A stretch of DNA of 27,715 bases from an uncultured Oscillospiraceae bacterium (GTDB lineage Bacteria > Bacillota > Clostridia > Oscillospirales > Oscillospiraceae). The notes below the pieces were generated by a model. That model made no database searches. It saw only the letters and a list, made by a program, of their open reading frames with translations, and had not been told where the DNA came from. Position numbers and translations under genes: made by a program. The DNA is taken from assembly GCA_910587645.1 (NCBI GenBank), contig CAJUNA010000028.1:1-27715 (forward strand). The letters run 5' to 3'. This document shows, in pieces, positions 23,436 through 27,715 of this stretch; position 1 is the stretch's first letter; the number at the start of each line of letters is the position of its first letter.

Positions 23436-24041
23436 ATGCGCAACATTTCCAACAAAGTCCGTCAGACCACACTTACGGCGATACTGGCGGCAATCGTCAT
23501 CCTCATGGCCTTTACACCCCTTGGCTACCTGCGGATAGGGCCGGTGTCCATCACCTTCCTCGTGATTCCGGTGGTCATCGGCGGTATGACCCTCGGCCCT
23601 GTCCGGGGCGGATTCCTGGGCGCGGTGTTCGGCGCCACCAGCTTCGCCCAGTGCTTTATGGGCGACCCCTTTGGCGCCGCGCTGGTGTCCCTCAATCCCA
23701 TGGCGGCCGCAGCCGCCTGCTTTATCCCCCGTATCCTAATCGGCGTGGTGGCGGGGCTGCTGTTCCCTCTGCTGATGAAGTTCAGTAAAAACAGCGCCGT
23801 TTCCTTTATTGGCACCGCTGTGGCCGGTACCTTGACCAATACAGTCCTGTTTGTTGGTATGGTGGTGGGGTTCTTCCAGGGCTCTTATTTTGGCGGAAGC
23901 CCCTTCTGGACAATTTTCGCTGGGTTCTTTACGGTCAATGTGGCCCTGGAGCTGGTAGTCGGCGTAATCGTCAGCGCGGCACTGAGCGCGGTGCTCGACC
24001 GCTTTGTCCTTAACCGCGCCCCACAGCTTGCGGTGGAATAA
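23436..24041 (+). CDS. ECF transporter S component, pantothenate type (PanT-like)
   Basis: A 201-residue integral membrane protein with about six helices. It is the substrate-binding S component of an energy-coupling-factor importer. It opens with a basic N-terminus (RNISNKVRQTTLTAILAA), then PLGYLRIGPVSITFLVIPVVIGGMTLGP, characteristic of the PanT/BioY-like small family with GPxxG. The start ATG at 23436 follows AAAGGAG. Placement just after coaX supports pantothenate as ligand. A shared ECF module (EcfA/A'/T) must be encoded elsewhere. The 106-base gap to coaX has small GC hairpins and no recognised riboswitch. Confidence 0.85.
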   Translation: MRNISNKVRQTTLTAILAAIVILMAFTPLGYLRIGPVSITFLVIPVVIGGMTLGPVRGGFLGAVFGATSFAQCFMGDPFGAALVSLNPMAAAAACFIPRILIGVVAGLLFPLLMKFSKNSAVSFIGTAVAGTLTNTVLFVGMVVGFFQGSYFGGSPFWTIFAGFFTVNVALELVVGVIVSAALSAVLDRFVLNRAPQLAVE

Positions 24042-24051
24042 TGGTACTATT

Positions 24052-24083
24052 AAAAGGAGTGCGCCGGGGCGCACTCCTTTTTT
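24052..24083. terminator. Bidirectional terminator after panT-like gene
   Basis: AAAAGGAGTGCG (24052-24063) pairs perfectly with CGCACTCCTTTT (24070-24081), loop CCGGGG, followed by TT. It also faces the stop of the convergent DUF5662 gene 10 bases away. Confidence 0.88.
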
Positions 24084-24092
24084 GCCGCTTTT

Positions 24093-24632
24093 CTATTTCC
24101 TATTTTTCAACACTTCCCGCCGGATATAGGCAAGGGCTGCTTCCTCCCCTTCGTCCCGGAGCATCAGAAGCATTTTTTCCAGGAGAGCCTGGGTCTTGGG
24201 ATGGATGATGTAGTGATCCAGGCTCTTGGCGTAATAGTCCCAGGGGGAGGAATCGGTGTAGTCCCCCTTCTGGTAAATCTGGCAGGCCGCAATCCGGTCG
24301 CAGAACATCTCTACAACATAGTTGACCGGCATCTCCATGCCGCCCATTTTAAAATTCAATTCCGGGGCGTAGTCAATCCAATATTCTAAATGGTGCTTAT
24401 TGCGGCCTTTGTGATGGAGCCAGGCGGCGGAATAGCCCTTCTCCAGGCGTTCCATTTCGTTTGGGCTTCGGGTGCCCTGGTAGTAGCGGATCCCTGGGAT
24501 AAATTCCACAGGGGCGTATTTGCTTAAATCGTGAAGGAGGCCTTGCTTATACAGGCCTACCTTGAAGCAATACTTCATTACACGGAGTTTATGGGTTGTT
24601 ATGGTTCTAAAGTGGCCCCAAAGGTTTGACAT
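24093..24632 (-). CDS. DUF5662 family protein (HD-like)
   Basis: A 179-residue protein of the DUF5662 family, common in Firmicutes and of unknown function. It has HD-type features: HDLSKY with His34/Asp35, then WLHHKGRNKHHLEYW (about 71-85), which could form a metal site like those of HD-domain hydrolases. The reading frame opens MSNLWGHFRTITTHK. A GAAGGGGGT site precedes the ATG. It is transcribed in the same direction as the metallophosphoesterase 200 bases upstream, but a separate transcript is possible. The 197-base gap between the two holds no gene I can support. Confidence 0.83.
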   Translation of the reverse strand: MSNLWGHFRTITTHKLRVMKYCFKVGLYKQGLLHDLSKYAPVEFIPGIRYYQGTRSPNEMERLEKGYSAAWLHHKGRNKHHLEYWIDYAPELNFKMGGMEMPVNYVVEMFCDRIAACQIYQKGDYTDSSPWDYYAKSLDHYIIHPKTQALLEKMLLMLRDEGEEAALAYIRREVLKNRK

Positions 24633-24829
24633 ATTTGACCCCCTTCTTTTCGCCTATTCTTACGCCGGGCGTTCCCAAAGCACAAAAAGCAGGCCCCTGC
24701 AAAATGCCCATGGGCAGCCGCAGAAAACTGGCGCAGGAAGTCCACCTACCACCGAAAGAGCACCCGCAGCGTAACGTTTGGAAAACAAAACAAAAATTTC
24801 AGGAGGGATTCTCAAGGGAGGGAGGACAT

Positions 24830-25432
24830 CTATCCTTTATCCGGAATCTCCAGGATATACCGCTCATAGGCGTTGATAATCGTGGTCTCCCCCCGTTGCA
24901 GCGTGCGGGGCCGCTCCGCCCCATAGTTGAGATGCACATGCCCGTGAACGAAATATTGGGGCTTGTATTTGTCTAAAAACGGAAGAAAGCATTCAAACCC
25001 CCGGTGGGCGTAGTCTTCGCCGTCCCCATAGCCTTGGGCAGGCGAGTGGGTTACTAAAATATCCACCCCCTTCGCGCGCCATAGCTGGAACCATAGTTTC
25101 TGGATGCGCCTCGTCATCTGGCGCTCCGTATATTGGTGCGGCCCGCCGCTATATACCGGACAGCCCCCTAATCCTAAAATCCGTACCCCGTTGACCGTGA
25201 CGACCTTATCCTCTATGCAGTCGCAACCCTCCGGAGGACGCTTGCTGTACATCTGGTCGTGGTTCCCGTGGACATATAATACCCGCGCATGGCCCATGGT
25301 TACCAAAAACGACAGATACTGCGACTTTAAGTCGCCGCAGGCTATGATTAAATCTATATCCGACAGGCGGCCGGGCTGGTAGTAATCCCAATAATACGGG
25401 CTCTCCTTGTCAGAAACCAGAAGGATTTTCAC
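24830..25432 (-). CDS. Calcineurin-like metallophosphoesterase
   Basis: A 200-residue phosphoesterase. Visible metal motifs: Asp8 (VSDKES), GDL with Asp34, HGNHD with Asn57/His58, THSPAQGYGD and GHVH near the C-terminus. In place of the usual DxH in motif I there is DxE (Asp8, Glu10), so one ligand is altered. The start is a GTG at 25432 that overlaps the stop of the ParB-BMP gene as GTGA, which shows translational coupling between the two. It is likely soluble. Its substrate is not indicated; a nucleotide or nucleoside phosphate would fit with the BMP-domain neighbour, but that is an inference. Confidence 0.87.
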   Translation of the reverse strand: MKILLVSDKESPYYWDYYQPGRLSDIDLIIACGDLKSQYLSFLVTMGHARVLYVHGNHDQMYSKRPPEGCDCIEDKVVTVNGVRILGLGGCPVYSGGPHQYTERQMTRRIQKLWFQLWRAKGVDILVTHSPAQGYGDGEDYAHRGFECFLPFLDKYKPQYFVHGHVHLNYGAERPRTLQRGETTIINAYERYILEIPDKG

Positions 25433-27408
25433 AACATCGGCCCCTCCTTCTCCGGAGGGATCTGATCACGGTATACGCCTTGCAGGCGTACTAATGGCCG
25501 CGATACCGGAAGGAGCTGGTCGTAGCCGGGTATCTCCCCATCTACACAATCGCACAGCCAATCCATGTGCAATATCTCCTCCGGGGAGAACCATTTCTCC
25601 CCATCGTTGCGGAGCTGCCCGTCCTGGGAGCGGATCAGACGGCGGAACGGCTCGATGGACCCGTCTGTGACGCCCTTGCGCAAAATCTGCACAAGCTGCG
25701 CTACCCCATCGGGCAGGTCTTCGCTCAACAGCAGGTCTACCGCGCGGCTGCTCATGCCCCACCAGTAGTTGACCGCCCGCTCCTCCTCCCGGAAGTTCAG
25801 CTCATCCCAGCCGCCACTGAAAATGCTGCGCACCAGCTTCACGTAAAAACTCCCCCAGTGCCAATAGGGCGACGCCAGGGAACACAGCGTACCATCCGGC
25901 TTGGCCTGGCACAGCCCCCAGGCTTCTCCCGTACGGTCTGGCGCAGGAACGTCACGGTTGGAGATAAACTCCACCCCCTCTGCCGCCAGGGTGCTCATGG
26001 CGTCCGCTTCCACGCAGAACCACCGCAGCTTAATCCGCGCCCGGGGATTGGTCAGGCGGGCACCAAGGGCGAAAGCATTGATGCTGGCAGGGACACCGAA
26101 TATGGGGTTGGACGCTACATAGCCGATCTCTCCATCCCGGCTCATGGCCCCCGCAATGGCCCCCGTGATGAATTTACCTTCGTATATCCGGCTGTAGTAG
26201 GTTCGTACCCCCGCGTAGGGCATGGAAGCGGAGCAGTTAAGGACACGCACTCCGGGATACTTGGCCGCCAGCTTGCGGCATGCGCCGATCAGAGGCGGCG
26301 AGGTGGCAAAAACGACCTGCGCCCCCTCTTCTGCCGCCTGCATCATGACCTTCTCCGCCGCTTCGCCGGGGTGGACATCGTAATAGGCCTTTACGGATAC
26401 TTTTTCACCCATTACCGCTTCCAGATACTCCCGCCCCAGGTCGTGGGCGCGGACCCAATCGCTGGTCTCGGGGTTGTATTCGTTGACAAACACTACATTT
26501 AAATGATCCGGGAACACTGCGTGGAGCAGGCGGCCAAACAGATTCGGCGATGGCGTGTCCTCCGTTTTCTGCTCCTCGGTTTCCGTGCTGACAGAAATGG
26601 GCGCGGAGACAGCGTACAGCTTAATGTCCGGCCATACGGCGGCTACCGATTTTGCCAGCTCCGTGGCGCTTAGGCTCCAGAGCTGCTCAAATTTATACAC
26701 ACGCAGCCATACCAGCAGCGCGTCCGCAGGGGTAACGGGAAGCTCTTCCCCGCCGGTCTGCTTACGCAGGGCGTCCCGGAAATAGGTCAGGCCGGCTACA
26801 AAATGCTGCCGCTCATCGGCCGTCCATTCGTGGTCAGGCTCAAACCCCAGGGCAGCCTGCAATTTGGCGAAGCTGCCGGAGCGGCTGAAATAGACCCGGT
26901 ACAGGCCGGTCATCCGGTAGGAAGCCATGAAGTCGTAATAGGCCTGGATGGCCGGATCCTCAGACCACTTTGGCACTACCCGGATCACATAGCCTGGGAT
27001 AGTGGGTGCGCCGTAGCTTTTTAGCACACTGACCCGTTTGTTGCCCTCCTGCACGTAAAAACGGCCCAGATATTCGTAACAGCGGATAGGTTCGCGGATG
27101 CCTTCGTCCCCTAAATGGGCGGCGCACAGCTCCATCCATTTATAGGCGAACTCCGTATCCGGATCCAGCAAAGGCATGAAATTGGACGCGAAGGCGCTCC
27201 GCCGCCCCGCCGTCTTGGTGCCCACAATCTGCTCCATGGGGATCTCCAGCACCCCCATCTCTACCCACCCCGTGACCATGGCTTCATCCAGGACCTCGTC
27301 CAGTACGTGGGGATAGGGGTACTTTCCCCGGATTACGCGGTCTTTATAGTTTCTCTGGCCTAGCTTCAGCGCCTTTGCGTACTGCTCCGCCGCTTCCAGT
27401 CTGCCCAT
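25429..27408 (-). CDS. ParB-like / BMP (PnrA-like) fusion protein, leaderless
   Basis: A large 659-residue protein without signal peptide or lipobox, so cytoplasmic. Residues ~1-50 are helical (EAAEQYAKALKLGQRNYKDRV). About 51-146 is a ParB/Srx-like domain: MGVLEIPMEQIVGT ... IREPIRCYEYLGRFYVQEGNKRVSVLKSYGAPTIPGYVIRVV, with the ParB-type ExGNKRVSVL near 121-129. About 150-300 is a connecting region. A BMP/PnrA-like periplasmic-binding fold covers 302-560 (VVFVNEYNPETSDW, AQVVFATSPPLIGA, GEIGYVASNPIFGVPASINAFALGA). About 560-659 is a C-terminal extension with WWGMSSR and FSPEEILHMDWL. The start follows AAAGGAGG, and its own promoter lies at 27449-27477. It is coupled to the metallophosphoesterase. 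A nucleoside- or related-ligand sensor acting on an internal partner is an inference. Confidence 0.88.
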   Translation of the reverse strand: MGRLEAAEQYAKALKLGQRNYKDRVIRGKYPYPHVLDEVLDEAMVTGWVEMGVLEIPMEQIVGTKTAGRRSAFASNFMPLLDPDTEFAYKWMELCAAHLGDEGIREPIRCYEYLGRFYVQEGNKRVSVLKSYGAPTIPGYVIRVVPKWSEDPAIQAYYDFMASYRMTGLYRVYFSRSGSFAKLQAALGFEPDHEWTADERQHFVAGLTYFRDALRKQTGGEELPVTPADALLVWLRVYKFEQLWSLSATELAKSVAAVWPDIKLYAVSAPISVSTETEEQKTEDTPSPNLFGRLLHAVFPDHLNVVFVNEYNPETSDWVRAHDLGREYLEAVMGEKVSVKAYYDVHPGEAAEKVMMQAAEEGAQVVFATSPPLIGACRKLAAKYPGVRVLNCSASMPYAGVRTYYSRIYEGKFITGAIAGAMSRDGEIGYVASNPIFGVPASINAFALGARLTNPRARIKLRWFCVEADAMSTLAAEGVEFISNRDVPAPDRTGEAWGLCQAKPDGTLCSLASPYWHWGSFYVKLVRSIFSGGWDELNFREEERAVNYWWGMSSRAVDLLLSEDLPDGVAQLVQILRKGVTDGSIEPFRRLIRSQDGQLRNDGEKWFSPEEILHMDWLCDCVDGEIPGYDQLLPVSRPLVRLQGVYRDQIPPEKEGPML

Positions 27409-27448
27409 AGGCTCCCGCCTCCTTTTCGATTTGGTTATTCCTTATGCT

Positions 27449-27477
27449 ATTTTAACAGGTCTTGGCCTTGCCGTCAA
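27449..27477 (-). promoter_or_regulatory. Promoter of the ParB-BMP/phosphoesterase operon
   Basis: Minus strand TTGACG (27472-27477), 17-base spacer, TAAAAT (27449-27454), about 41 bases before the ATG at 27408. Good match. Confidence 0.78.
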
Positions 27478-27715
27478 CTTGGTTCTGGATGGGGTAGTGC
27501 CTTACAGGTTTTGCTTTTTGCGGTTGGAATATAAGGATCTGTGTGTACAGGCGTTAAGGAAATGTTTTATCCAATTATTACTCCCGAATTAGAACATAGG
27601 AAATCTGGCTATGTTGAAAGAAAGCGGAGACCTTATCAGGGCAATGTTGTAAGGATCGCATAAAAGAAGCTGTTTTATGGCGGATATCGCGTTTGGTCTG
27701 AGGCAAGCTGCCAGA
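27478..27715. other. Right-end stretch without a supported gene
   Basis: More A/T-rich than the rest of the window. The only short + strand frame of note is 27562-27663 (33 codons, opening MFYPIITPELEHRK); an AAGGA lies only one base before its ATG, too close to serve. No terminator, tRNA or repeat was recognised. It may be the start of a region that continues beyond the window. Confidence 0.4.

Noticed and set aside
25567..26502. 311-codon + strand frame opposite the ParB-BMP gene
   Set aside because: A shadow frame without signals; the minus-strand frame carries the BMP motifs and a consensus promoter.
27562..27663. 33-codon + strand small gene
   Set aside because: The AAGGA is one base from the ATG, too close for initiation, and no promoter or homologue was recognised.

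Overview
The window reads as chromosomal DNA of a GC-rich anaerobic Firmicute, most likely a gut Oscillospiraceae-type clostridium. This is an inference from YesM/YesN signalling, ECF vitamin uptake with a type III pantothenate kinase, NhaC, DUF5662/DUF2284/DUF362 proteins, strong AGGAGG ribosome binding sites and TTGACA/TATAAT promoters. No rRNA, tRNA, CRISPR array, phage gene or intact transposase was seen. Region 1 (1-5085, + strand): the 3' part of a YesM-type sensor kinase, its AraC-type response regulator, a 162-bp MITE-like inverted-repeat element, and two tandem M24-peptidase-fold genes. The first keeps the metal ligands; the second has lost all of them. A bidirectional terminator closes the block. 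Region 2 (5154-14806): a LysR regulator transcribed divergently from a long, tightly packed + strand operon. The operon encodes a metallo-beta-lactamase-fold hydrolase, two double-VOC-domain proteins, a complete BMP/Nup-type ABC importer (ATPase, two permeases, lipoprotein) and a TrzN/MtaD-like amidohydrolase. It looks like a regulated uptake-and-breakdown pathway for a purine- or nucleoside-like heterocycle. Region 3 (14932-18297): a Cys-rich zinc-ribbon-like protein coupled to an NhaC antiporter, a strong terminator, then a CDF metal exporter with Mn-type membrane-site residues. Region 4 (18334-21852): a DUF362/2x[4Fe-4S] protein driven by a near-ideal promoter, converging on a MoxR-VWA pair in which the MoxR ATPase ends in a His/Cys-rich tail. 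Region 5 (21990-24083): DUF2284 metal-binding protein, pantothenate kinase CoaX and a PanT-like ECF S component, pairing vitamin B5 uptake with its first phosphorylation. Region 6 (24093-27477, - strand): a DUF5662 protein, a metallophosphoesterase, and a large leaderless protein joining a ParB-like domain to a BMP (PnrA-like) ligand-binding domain. The last ~240 bases hold no convincing gene. The most unusual items are the inactivated M24 paralogue, the ParB-BMP fusion, the palindromic element and the MBL/VOC/BMP-importer/amidohydrolase operon.
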